DNA of 64,000 nt, from assembly GCF_016714285.1 (NCBI RefSeq), contig NZ_JADJNN010000001.1, positions 248,001-312,000 of the forward strand, in the 5' to 3' direction. The first letter of the stretch is position 1. The number at the start of each line of letters is the position of its first letter. The notes beneath the pieces were generated by a model that saw only the letters and a program-made list of their open reading frames with translations, made no database searches and was not told the DNA's origin. The position numbers and the translations under genes are program-made. This stretch comes from Nannocystis sp. (lineage in GTDB: Bacteria; Myxococcota_A; Polyangia; Nannocystales; Nannocystaceae). Shown here one piece after another: positions 55,219 to 63,441 of the stretch.

Positions 55219-56811
55219 CTACTGCATATACACCCGCGGCTTCTCCGGGTCCGGCCGCTCAGGGGTGCTGCGTTCGCCGCACGGCGCGTCCTCACCCGGC
55301 AGCAGCGCAGCGATCGCCTGGCGTGCTGCGGCCGCGGTCTCGACCGCCTCGGTGGCGCTGCACAGGGCCTCGCGAACCGCGGGCGTGGCCGCCACATCGC
55401 TCCGCTGCAAGGCCCGCAGCAGGCGGAGCGCCAGGCCCGTGTCGGGCGTGCGGTTCAGGGCGGCCGCGGCCGCGTCGGCGCCGACGCTGCCGAAGTACTT
55501 GATCAACTGGCGACCCGCCTCGGCCCGGCGATCGCCCTCTTGATCGGCGGCGTCGAGCAGATCGGTGAGCGCGCGACGGGCCTGCTCGCCGCCGCAGCGT
55601 CCGAGCGCGGCGATCGCCTCCCGCGCGACGATCGCCTCGGCCTCGCCGTGGCGTCCGGTGGCGTCGGCGATCTTCGCCAGTTGCTTGACCACCGGCGCGC
55701 CGCAAGGGCCCGCCACTCGCGCGAGGGCTGCGCTGCGGACCTCGGGCCAGGGGTGGGTCTGACTCGTCGTCAACCACTCGCCGCCAGCGGGCAGGTCGGC
55801 CGCGCCGTAGGCCACGCTGGCGATCCGCGGCGCGTCGGCGGCGAGCAGCGCGAGGCGATTGACCAGCCCGCGGGCGACCGCGCCGGCCAGCCCTTGCAGC
55901 GCGAGCGCTCCGAGGATCTCGCTCGCCTGTCGCTCGCGCACAGCCGGATCGAGGTGACGTGCGGCCAGGCCCTGCAAGCTCGCCTGTACCGCTGGGTCGG
56001 CGGCGCGTGTCAGCAGGACGCGCAGCGCCGCGACCCGCACGATGAAGGGCGCCGCCTCGTCCCCGGCCTCGCGGATCATCGCCGCCGTGAACTCGCCGTC
56101 GCTGTCTGCAGCGATCGCGGCGCGCAGTCCGATCAGCGCGGCGCGGCGCGGCGGATCGCCCGTGGCGATCGCGGCCTCCACCGCGGCGATCAACGCGGCG
56201 CGCTCGCTCGCGCTGGTCTGCGCCCGCTTGCCGAGCGCCTGGCGCAGCGCGACGCGCAGCTCCGGCGCGCCCGCCCCGACCAGCGCGACCAGCTCGGGCA
56301 GGCGCTCCGGCGGGGTCGCCCCGACCATGTCGGCGATCAGCAGGGCCCGGAGCTCGGGCGAGAATTCGCGGTCACCGACCAGCGCCGTCAACACAGGCAG
56401 CGCCGCGGCGCCCTGTTCCCGGAGGATCGTCCGCCAAGGCGCCGCGGCGCGGAGTTCGTCGCGCGCGCCGGGCGTCTGGTGGTGGCTCGCGGCGACGTCT
56501 CGGCGCAGCTGGGTCGCGAACATCTCGAGGTCCTCACTGCGGGCCATGCCGGCGAGCAGCGCGAGCAGGCGACGCTCGTCGGCGGGCGTCGGTGCGGGCA
56601 CTCGGCGCAGGCGTTCGGCGATCCGCGGGGCGGCGAGCGCCGGCCGGGCCTCGAGGCGCGCGCGGGCCTCGAGGTAGGCCTTGCCGCGCTCGCTGAGCAC
56701 CGCGTCGAGGTCGGCCTCCACCTGCGAGGCCTCGAGGGTGGGCGCGATCGCGGGCGCCGTCGGAGCGGTGGCCGACGGCGGCGCGAGGAGCACGGCGAGG
56801 AGCACAAGCAC
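55219..56811 (-). CDS. Exported HEAT-repeat protein
   Basis: The product is 530 residues from GTG 56811. The N-terminus (VLVLLAVLLAPPSATA) looks like a signal peptide with a short n-region; no ATG precedes it before the in-frame stop at the upstream gene end. The rest is Ala/Leu/Arg-rich HEAT-like helices (RSAALARVAGPCGAPVVKQL; REAIAALGRCGGEQARRALTDL; IVRVAALRVLLTRAADPAVQ). It is probably a periplasmic solenoid for protein binding. The end is Pro/Glu/Arg-rich. It sits between the other two genes of the minus-strand trio (57-bp and 82-bp gaps), which suggests an operon. Confidence 0.8.
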   Translation of the reverse strand: MLVLLAVLLAPPSATAPTAPAIAPTLEASQVEADLDAVLSERGKAYLEARARLEARPALAAPRIAERLRRVPAPTPADERRLLALLAGMARSEDLEMFATQLRRDVAASHHQTPGARDELRAAAPWRTILREQGAAALPVLTALVGDREFSPELRALLIADMVGATPPERLPELVALVGAGAPELRVALRQALGKRAQTSASERAALIAAVEAAIATGDPPRRAALIGLRAAIAADSDGEFTAAMIREAGDEAAPFIVRVAALRVLLTRAADPAVQASLQGLAARHLDPAVRERQASEILGALALQGLAGAVARGLVNRLALLAADAPRIASVAYGAADLPAGGEWLTTSQTHPWPEVRSAALARVAGPCGAPVVKQLAKIADATGRHGEAEAIVAREAIAALGRCGGEQARRALTDLLDAADQEGDRRAEAGRQLIKYFGSVGADAAAAALNRTPDTGLALRLLRALQRSDVAATPAVREALCSATEAVETAAAARQAIAALLPGEDAPCGERSTPERPDPEKPRVYMQ

Positions 56812-56868
56812 CGCCCCAGGCTGCCACAGCCGGCGCGTCGCTGCGAGGCCGGCGATCCTGTGTTCGCC

Positions 56869-58302
56869 TCACTTGAGCAGGGCTTGCTCGATCTGCCCCG
56901 GCGTCAGCACGTAGCCGAGAAGCAGCGCGCGGCGGTCGGTCGCCTGGGCCACGTCGAGCAGGCGCAGCGTCTCCGCCGTCTCGGCGTCCGACTCCGACTG
57001 GCTGGCGATCATGCGGCGGGCGATGTCGACGAGCATCCCGGCCTTGACGGGCGTGTCGGTCGGCATGCGGATGAACAGCCCGAAGTACTCGTGCACGACG
57101 CCCGCGACCTGCACGCCCTCGGGGTGGGGCAGGAGCATCTCGAGCAGCTTGCGGCGCCCCCTCGACATCCCGGAGAAGCCGAGCTCGCGGATCGCGGCCT
57201 CGGTGGCGACCGCGAAGAAGCCGGCGTCGACCGGCACGCCGAGGACCAGGCGCTCGACCTCCCGCGACAGGCTGCGCTTGCCGCGGGCATGGCTGGCCGC
57301 GATCGCTGGCATCACGCGCTGCGGCGCGATGACCAGCTCGTCCTGCTCGAAGCTGGCGACCTGCACCGCCCCGCCCTCGTACAGCTGGCCAGCGATCGTC
57401 CAGGTGTTCGCGTCCACCGGGATCAATCGCCCCGCGGCCACGCCAGCGGCCACCCGCTCGGCCAGCCCCTTGATCTCGGCGATCGCTACCGAGCGGGCGA
57501 AGTCGCCGTGATGGAAGCCGAGTGCGACGCGGGTCCAGCCCTCGACCGTCGCGTCGCCGAGGGCGAGGGCCGTCGCGCACATGCCGTCGGCGAACACCGG
57601 CTTCGGCTGGCGCTTGCGCTGCTGGTCGCGCTCCGCCGTGCGCTTGCGCCGGGCCGCATCGGACTTGCGGTCCGCGGCGCTGAGCTCGTCGAGCGTCGCC
57701 TGCAGCGACTTGTTGTTCGCCCGGGCCTGCTCGTCGGCCCGGCGATACAGCCGCAGGTCGTCGAGCTCGCGCCGACGGGCGTCGTCGCAGGTGAGCACGT
57801 ACTCGCGGAGCTCCGGCGGCAGGCGCCGGGTCAGCGGCGCCTGCATCATGCGCGTCATGTTGGCGACCGCGAGCATGTCGAAGTCGTTGGGCAAGAAGCG
57901 GGTCGTGTAGGGTAGGTGACCGCGGCGCATGCGACCGCGTCCGGCATCCCAGAAGCGGCGCATCACCGACTTCACCGCCTCGTCGTCGCCCGCCTTCTCG
58001 TACAGCTTGATGAGCCGCAGCAGCGCGTCCGTGATGAGCTCGCGGTCCTCGGTGCGCTCCTCCAGCAGCGCCTCGAAGTGCTCAATGGCACACTCCGGCC
58101 GCTCGATCTCCTCCATGCAGTGGACCCCGCGCCGGTGCAGCTGCTGCGCCGCGCTTTCGCCTGGCTGAGGCCGTGGCGTGGCCGCATCGACCGGGCCTGC
58201 GCACAGCAGGGCCAGGGCCACGGCGAGCGGGCGGGGCAGCGACACGGGCGCAGCATGCCACCGGTGCCCGACACCGGCCATGCTCGCCGCGCGTGCGTCC
58301 AC
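56869..58302 (-). CDS. Exported hypothetical protein
   Basis: Up to 477 residues. The signal peptide is best read from the GTG at 58245 (VSLPRPLAVALALLCAGPVDAA), which makes the preceding 19 codons from ATG 58302 doubtful. Mature features are a TPR-like start (RRGVHCMEEIERPECAIEHFEALL...LRLIKLYEKAGDDEAVKSVM), a charged coiled-coil around residues 180-235 (DEQARANNKSLQATLDELSA, RKRTAERDQQRKRQ), then a mixed alpha/beta domain. I recognise no family. It is the first gene of the minus-strand trio and is divergent from queA with a 43-100 bp gap. Confidence 0.75.
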   Translation of the reverse strand: MDARAASMAGVGHRWHAAPVSLPRPLAVALALLCAGPVDAATPRPQPGESAAQQLHRRGVHCMEEIERPECAIEHFEALLEERTEDRELITDALLRLIKLYEKAGDDEAVKSVMRRFWDAGRGRMRRGHLPYTTRFLPNDFDMLAVANMTRMMQAPLTRRLPPELREYVLTCDDARRRELDDLRLYRRADEQARANNKSLQATLDELSAADRKSDAARRKRTAERDQQRKRQPKPVFADGMCATALALGDATVEGWTRVALGFHHGDFARSVAIAEIKGLAERVAAGVAAGRLIPVDANTWTIAGQLYEGGAVQVASFEQDELVIAPQRVMPAIAASHARGKRSLSREVERLVLGVPVDAGFFAVATEAAIRELGFSGMSRGRRKLLEMLLPHPEGVQVAGVVHEYFGLFIRMPTDTPVKAGMLVDIARRMIASQSESDAETAETLRLLDVAQATDRRALLLGYVLTPGQIEQALLK

Positions 58303-58345
58303 CGCTTGTGTCGCGGCCTTGCCTGTGCAATGGCAGGCCGCGCGT

Positions 58346-59380
58346 ATGATCGGTCCCGAGGCCTTCGACTTCGATCTGCCCGCCGCTCAGATCGCCCAGC
58401 ACCCTGCGGAGCGGCGCGGCGACGCGCGCATGCTGGTGCTCGGTGACCCCGGCGCTGCCCCGGCGTGGGTGCACGCCGCGGCCCGCGACCTGCCGCGCTT
58501 CCTCCCGCCCGCGGCGCTCGTCGTCCTCAACGACTCGAAGGTGGTGCCCGCCCGCGTCTACCTCCGCGGCCCGGGTGCTCGCCGCTTCGAGCTCCTCGTC
58601 TGCGATCCGCGTCCGGGCCTCGGCGTCGGCGGCCGCTTCTCGGCCTGGGTCCGTGGCGCCCGCCACCTCCGCCCTGGCGACCGTCTCGACGACCTCGACT
58701 TCACCTGCATCTACATCGGTCCGGATCCCGTCGACCCGCGCGCGCGCGGTTTCGAGGTCGTCGCCGGCGAGCTCCTGCCCACCCTGCATCGCGTCGGTGA
58801 GACCCCGCTGCCGCCGTATATCCGCCGCGAGGCTGGCCCCGACGCCCGCGACCTCGAGCGCTACCAGACCCTGTACGCCGCCCAGCCTGGGTCGGTCGCT
58901 GCACCGACCGCGGGGCTGCACTGGGAGCCCGAGGTCCTCGCGCGTCTCGACCTCGTGCGGATCACCCTGCACGTCGGGCCTGGCACCTTCCTGCCGATGG
59001 AGGCCGCCGACGTGCGAGACCACCGCGTCGGCGCCGAGCGGGCCGAGATCTCGGACGCCGCCGCCACCCGCATCCGGGCCGCCCGCGCCGACGGCCGCCC
59101 GATCGTGGCGATCGGCACCACCGCCACGCGCGCGCTCGAGGCCGTCGCGGCCATGCACGGCGAGCTGGTCCCCTACAGCGGCCCGGTCGACCTCGTGATC
59201 ACCCCCGAGCACCGCTTCCGCGTCGTCGACCGCCTCGTGACCAACTTCCACCTCCCGCGCAGCTCGCTGCTCATGCTGGTGTGCAGCCTCGGCGGCCGCG
59301 AGCGCGTGCTCGCCGGCTACCGCGAGGCCGTGCGCGCCGGCTACCGCTTCTACAGCTACGGCGACTGCATGCTCGTGTGA
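58346..59380 (+). CDS. queA: tRNA preQ1(34) S-adenosylmethionine ribosyltransferase-isomerase
   Basis: QueA forms epoxyqueuosine on tRNA carrying preQ1. The 344-residue product has FDFDLPAAQIAQHPAERRGDARML, LVVLNDSKVVPARVY, GETPLPPYIRRE, QTLYAAQPGSVAAPTAGLH, LHVGPGTFLPMEAADVRDH and the C-terminal LVTNFHLPRSSLLMLV, all family hallmarks. ATG 58346 (MIGPEAFDFDL) matches the usual N-terminus. It is followed by tgt, the classic queuosine pair. The last bases of the gene are repeated 64 bp downstream. Confidence 0.97.
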   Translation: MIGPEAFDFDLPAAQIAQHPAERRGDARMLVLGDPGAAPAWVHAAARDLPRFLPPAALVVLNDSKVVPARVYLRGPGARRFELLVCDPRPGLGVGGRFSAWVRGARHLRPGDRLDDLDFTCIYIGPDPVDPRARGFEVVAGELLPTLHRVGETPLPPYIRREAGPDARDLERYQTLYAAQPGSVAAPTAGLHWEPEVLARLDLVRITLHVGPGTFLPMEAADVRDHRVGAERAEISDAAATRIRAARADGRPIVAIGTTATRALEAVAAMHGELVPYSGPVDLVITPEHRFRVVDRLVTNFHLPRSSLLMLVCSLGGRERVLAGYREAVRAGYRFYSYGDCMLV

Positions 59381-59453
59381 GCGTCACGCGGCCAACGACC
59401 GCGGCAATCATGTTGGTGGCAACGCTGATTGTTGCCACGTGTGAGCGTCACGC
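59374..59453 (+). repeat. Direct repeat of the queA 3' end before tgt
   Basis: CGTGTGAGCGTCACGC at 59374-59389, which includes the queA stop, recurs exactly at 59438-59453. Between them GGCAAC/GTTGCC (59418-59436) can form a small hairpin. The 121-bp gap to tgt holds nothing else I can identify. Confidence 0.7.
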
Positions 59454-59501
59454 CTGGCCCCCTTGTCTCGCGCCGATGCGCGTGGCATGCCTGCCCGCCG
59501 C

Positions 59502-60797
59502 ATGAGCGAGATCCCCCGCGTCGACCCCTGCGCCGATCTGGCCTGCAACGCCCAGCTGCAGCCGCGGGCGCCCGGCAGCTTCGAGCTGCTGGCCAGCCAC
59601 GGCGACGCCCGCTCCGGTCGCCTGTGGACCGCCCACGGCCCGATCGACACGCCCTGCTTCATGCCCGTCGGCACCTACGGCGCCGTCAAGGGCCTCGACC
59701 CCGACGACCTGCGCGCCTGCGGCTCGCAGATCATCCTCGGCAACAGCTACCACCTCGGCCATCGCCCCGGCGCGCCGCGGGTCGCCGCGCTCGGCGGCCT
59801 CCACCGCATGATGGCCTGGGACCGACCGATCCTCACCGACAGCGGCGGCTTCCAGGTGTTCAGCCTGCGCGGGCTCCAGCGCCTCGATGACACCGGCGTC
59901 GACTACCAGACCCACTTCGACGGCTCACGCCACCGCATGACCCCGGAGAGCGTGCTGCGGACCCAGGCCGCGCTCGGCTCCGACATCTGCATGATCCTCG
60001 ACCACTGCCCGCCCGGCGACGCCGACCCCGCGCTCATGCGTCAGGCCGTCGATCGCAGCACCCGCTGGGCCCATCGCGCGCTCGAGCTGCGCCCCGCGAT
60101 CCTCGCCGCGGACCAGCTCTGCTTCGGGATCGTACAAGGCGGCACCGACCTGCGCCTGCGTCGACAGCACCTCGCCGAGCTCGCCGGCCTGCCCTTCGAG
60201 GGCCTCGCGCTCGGCGGCCTCAGTGTCGGCGAGCCGATCCCGGAGATGCACGCGACCCTCGCCGAGATCGCCCCGGAGATGCCGGCGGAGCGCCCGCGCT
60301 ACGTCATGGGGATCGGCACGCCGTACGACCTCCTCGCCGCCGTGCGCTCGGGCGTCGACATGTTCGACTGCGTGATGCCCAGCCGCCACGCCCGGAACGG
60401 TCAGCTCTTCACCTTCGCGGGCCGGCTCAACATCCGCCAGTCCCGCTTCCGCGACGACCCCGAGCCGGCCGACCCCGGCTGCGCCTGTCGGGCCTGCCGC
60501 AGCCACAGCCGGGCCTACCTCCGCCACCTCCACGAGCAGAACGACCCGCTCTACGGCCGCCTGGCCACGATCCACAACATCTACTTCTTCCATCAGTGGG
60601 TCGGGACCCTGCGCACGGCCCTGCGGGAGGGCCGCTTCGGCGAGGTCAGTGCGCTGTATTCGGACATCATCACGGAGCATTATCTGCGTGGTCCTCAACC
60701 AAGTTCGAGCCGACCCGCGGGCGGCTCCGAGGCGAGCCGCGAGCCGGACGCCGCCAAAGCCGCCGCCAAAGCCAGTGACACCGGCGCGGCTTCCTGA
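59502..60797 (+). CDS. tgt: tRNA-guanine(34) transglycosylase
   Basis: Tgt exchanges G34 for preQ1 in GUN-anticodon tRNAs. The core motifs are GTYGAVKGLDPDDL, ILGNSYHLGHRPG, WDRPILTDSGGFQVFSL (nucleophile region), LDHCPPGDAD, FGIVQGGTD, YVMGIGTPYDLLAAV, DMFDCVMPSRHARNG and the zinc ligands CACRACRSHSRAYLRHLH. ATG 59502 is chosen; ATG 59487 and TTG 59463 are in frame upstream. About 40 extra C-terminal residues (Ser/Ala/Lys-rich) follow the conserved end. A terminator follows the stop. Confidence 0.97.
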   Translation: MSEIPRVDPCADLACNAQLQPRAPGSFELLASHGDARSGRLWTAHGPIDTPCFMPVGTYGAVKGLDPDDLRACGSQIILGNSYHLGHRPGAPRVAALGGLHRMMAWDRPILTDSGGFQVFSLRGLQRLDDTGVDYQTHFDGSRHRMTPESVLRTQAALGSDICMILDHCPPGDADPALMRQAVDRSTRWAHRALELRPAILAADQLCFGIVQGGTDLRLRRQHLAELAGLPFEGLALGGLSVGEPIPEMHATLAEIAPEMPAERPRYVMGIGTPYDLLAAVRSGVDMFDCVMPSRHARNGQLFTFAGRLNIRQSRFRDDPEPADPGCACRACRSHSRAYLRHLHEQNDPLYGRLATIHNIYFFHQWVGTLRTALREGRFGEVSALYSDIITEHYLRGPQPSSSRPAGGSEASREPDAAKAAAKASDTGAAS

Positions 60798-60817
60798 TAG
60801 GCCCCTGCGGTCGACCC

Positions 60818-60841
60818 ACGCAGGCGCCCGCCTGCGTTTTT
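60818..60841 (+). terminator. Intrinsic terminator after tgt
   Basis: ACGCAGGC (60818-60825) pairs with GCCTGCGT (60830-60837) around GCCC, followed by TTTTG. It separates the queA-tgt unit from yajC-secD-secF. Confidence 0.88.
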
Positions 60842-60917
60842 GCACGCGCCCGCGGGCACCCGTGGCCGTCAGAAGCCCGGGCCGCCGGTAGATACTGCCC
60901 CCACTCGAGCGACCGCC

Positions 60918-61277
60918 ATGCTTGCAACCACCCTGTTCCTCCTCGCCGAAGGTGCCGCCGCCGCGGCCAGCCCCTTCAGCGGCTTCCTGCCGATCATCCT
61001 CATGGTCGGGGTGTTCTACTTCCTGGTCATCCGCCCGCAGAGCAAGCTGGAGAAGGATCGCAAGCTGCGGCTGAGCAAGCTCGACAAGGGCGACCAGGTG
61101 CGCTTGAACGGCGGGATCCTCGGCCGCGTGGCCAGCATCGAGGATCAGATCGTCCTCGTCGAGATCGCGGACAAGGTCAAGATCAAGGTCCTGAAGGCCG
61201 AGATCGCGGACAAGTGGGAGCCGCCGGCGGTCAGCGGCACGGTCGTGAAGACCGACGGCACCGAGGTTCGGAGCTAG
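60918..61277 (+). CDS. yajC: Preprotein translocase subunit YajC
   Basis: YajC is a small single-span membrane protein of the SecDF-YajC accessory complex. It has 119 residues. An N-terminal Ala-rich periplasmic stretch and one transmembrane segment (about residues 22-40, FLPIILMVGVFYFLVIRPQ) precede a cytoplasmic domain beginning SKLEKDRKLRLSKLDKGDQVRLNGGILGRV (normally GDxVxTxGGIxG). ATG 60918 is chosen over an upstream in-frame ATG inside the terminator region. It is six bases ahead of secD. Confidence 0.95.
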   Translation: MLATTLFLLAEGAAAAASPFSGFLPIILMVGVFYFLVIRPQSKLEKDRKLRLSKLDKGDQVRLNGGILGRVASIEDQIVLVEIADKVKIKVLKAEIADKWEPPAVSGTVVKTDGTEVRS

Positions 61278-61283
61278 AGCCCC

Positions 61284-63425
61284 ATGCGTCGCTTCCTCAA
61301 GACCAAGGCGCTGCTGCTGCTCACCCTGATCGGGCTCAGCATCCTCATGGTGGTGCCCTCGATCGCCCAGATCCTCGGCCGCGACAAGGACTTGCCGGCC
61401 TGGATCACCACCACCTTCAAGAGCCGCTTCAAGCTCGGCCTCGACCTCCAGGGCGGCCTCCACCTCGAGTACTCGGTCGCCGTCGACGAGGCCCTCGAGA
61501 ACAAGCTCGAGCAGATCGCCAGCGAGCTGCAGTCGGCCTTCAAGGAGAAGAAGAACGTCATCGTCGACGCCCAGCGCGTCGGCCTCGATCGCGTCGACAT
61601 CAAGTTCGCCGACCCGACCCAGATCGCCACCGCCGAGGACGACGTGCTTGGCATCGCGCTCTCGGACATGGAGCGCGTCGACACCCAGGACGAGGCCAGC
61701 GGGGTCATCCACCTCAAGATGCTCGACGCCCGCCTGGCCGAGAACCGCAGCTCCGCGGTCAGCCAGGCGCTCGACACGGTGCGCCGCCGCATCGACGCGA
61801 TGGGCATCGCCGAGCCCAACATCTACCCGAAGAACCGCCAGATCGTCATCGAGCTGCCGGGCCTCAGCGACACCACCACCGAGATCAAGGCGGCCCGCAA
61901 GGACCTGATCGCCAAGCTGCGACCGATCCTCCTCGCCGCGGGCGCCGGTCAGATCACCGTCGCCGAGAGCCCCCGGGAGCCCGAGGCCTTCAAGCTGACG
62001 GTGCCCGGCACCACCGCCCGCGAGCTGCTCGCCAGCGCCTTCAAGGACGGCCTGCGCAACGACAAGCTCAACGACGACCGCCTCGGCCTCGAGCTCGAGA
62101 TCCTCGCCGACGACGCCGGCGCGGGCGGCAGCCCCGACGTGGTCAACCTCCGCATCTCCGAGGCCGCCCGCGACAAGGTGCTCGAGGAGTCGAGCGACTT
62201 CCGCCGCCTGCTCAAGGTCATCGAGCGCGCCGCGGTGCTCGAGATGCGCATGGTCGACGACGAGACCCCGTTCGGCGACACCGGCAAGCCCTACCTGCGG
62301 GCGCTCTACGAGGCCGGTATGGTCACCGAGGGCATGGGCATCGCGGTCAACGAGACCGGCGACTACGGCAACGAGAAGGGCTTCACCGTCAAGGAGCCCT
62401 ACGCCTTCTACGCCCGCGAGCGCGCCAACCTCGAGGCCTTCTTCGACAACCTGCCCCCCGAGTGGCGCCTGCCGGCCACGCACATGGTCGCCTACGGCAT
62501 CCAGCCGATCGTGACCCGCCGCGGCGCCGAGCCCGAGGCAATCTGGCGCACCTACGTCGTCAAGTCGCGCGCCGAGGTGACGGGCGAGAGCATCGTCACC
62601 GCCAACGTCGGCTTCGACTCCCAGACCGGCACCCCCGAGGTCAACCTCAAGCTCGACCGTGCCGGCGCCGACCGCTTCGAGGCGATGTCGGGCGAGAACA
62701 TCGGCCGCAAGATGGCGATCATGCTCGACGACGAGGTCAGCTCGGACCCCGTCTTCAACGACCGCATCCCCGGCGGCAACGTCCGCATCACCATGGGCCA
62801 GACCCCGGGCCAGAGCGTCCGCGAGGCCGCCAACGACCTGGTCAAGGTGCTCAAGAGCGGCAGCCTCCCGGCCCGTCTGGTCAAGGAGTTCGAGATCCGC
62901 GTCGGCGCCGACCTCGGCAAGGACGCGGTCGAGAGCGGCTTTTGGGCCTTCGTCTTCGGCCTCGGCGCGGTGGTCCTGTTCACCGGCGTCTACTACCGCA
63001 TCGCCGGCGTCATCGCCGTGTTCGCGCTGATCCTGAACGTCCTCCTGATCCTCGCGGCGATGGCCTTCTTCCAGGCCACGCTGACCCTGCCTGGCATGGC
63101 CGGCATCGTCCTCACCCTCGGCATGGCGGTCGACGCCAACGTCATCATCTACGAGCGCATCCGCGAGCTCCTGCGGGACGGTTACACCGCTCGCGCGGCG
63201 ATCGAGGCCGGCTACGACCGCGCCTTCACCACCATCCTCGACTCGCAGCTGACCACCGCCATCGCCGGCATCGTGCTGTGGCAGGACGGCTCGGGCCCGA
63301 TCCGTGGCTTTGCGATCACCCTGCTGATCGGCATCACCACATCCATCTTCACGGCGGTCTTCTGCACCCGCCTGTTCTTCGACTTCCAGGCCAACCGCCG
63401 CGGCTTCGACCGCGTGTCGATCTGA
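61284..63425 (+). CDS. secD: Protein translocase subunit SecD
   Basis: SecD is an inner-membrane component that uses proton motive force to pull substrates through SecYEG. The 713-residue product has a first transmembrane segment at residues 9-30, and FKLGLDLQGGLHLEY follows. A long periplasmic P1 region (to about residue 530, longer than in E. coli SecD) precedes the C-terminal helices with GADLGKDAVESGFWAFVFG, LPGMAGIVLTLGMAVDANVIIYERIRE and the IRGFAITLLIGITTSIFTAVF end. The conserved Asp in GMAVDANV is present. The next gene is secF, 16 bp downstream. Confidence 0.97.
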   Translation: MRRFLKTKALLLLTLIGLSILMVVPSIAQILGRDKDLPAWITTTFKSRFKLGLDLQGGLHLEYSVAVDEALENKLEQIASELQSAFKEKKNVIVDAQRVGLDRVDIKFADPTQIATAEDDVLGIALSDMERVDTQDEASGVIHLKMLDARLAENRSSAVSQALDTVRRRIDAMGIAEPNIYPKNRQIVIELPGLSDTTTEIKAARKDLIAKLRPILLAAGAGQITVAESPREPEAFKLTVPGTTARELLASAFKDGLRNDKLNDDRLGLELEILADDAGAGGSPDVVNLRISEAARDKVLEESSDFRRLLKVIERAAVLEMRMVDDETPFGDTGKPYLRALYEAGMVTEGMGIAVNETGDYGNEKGFTVKEPYAFYARERANLEAFFDNLPPEWRLPATHMVAYGIQPIVTRRGAEPEAIWRTYVVKSRAEVTGESIVTANVGFDSQTGTPEVNLKLDRAGADRFEAMSGENIGRKMAIMLDDEVSSDPVFNDRIPGGNVRITMGQTPGQSVREAANDLVKVLKSGSLPARLVKEFEIRVGADLGKDAVESGFWAFVFGLGAVVLFTGVYYRIAGVIAVFALILNVLLILAAMAFFQATLTLPGMAGIVLTLGMAVDANVIIYERIRELLRDGYTARAAIEAGYDRAFTTILDSQLTTAIAGIVLWQDGSGPIRGFAITLLIGITTSIFTAVFCTRLFFDFQANRRGFDRVSI

Positions 63426-63441
63426 CCCCGGGACCTTCGCC

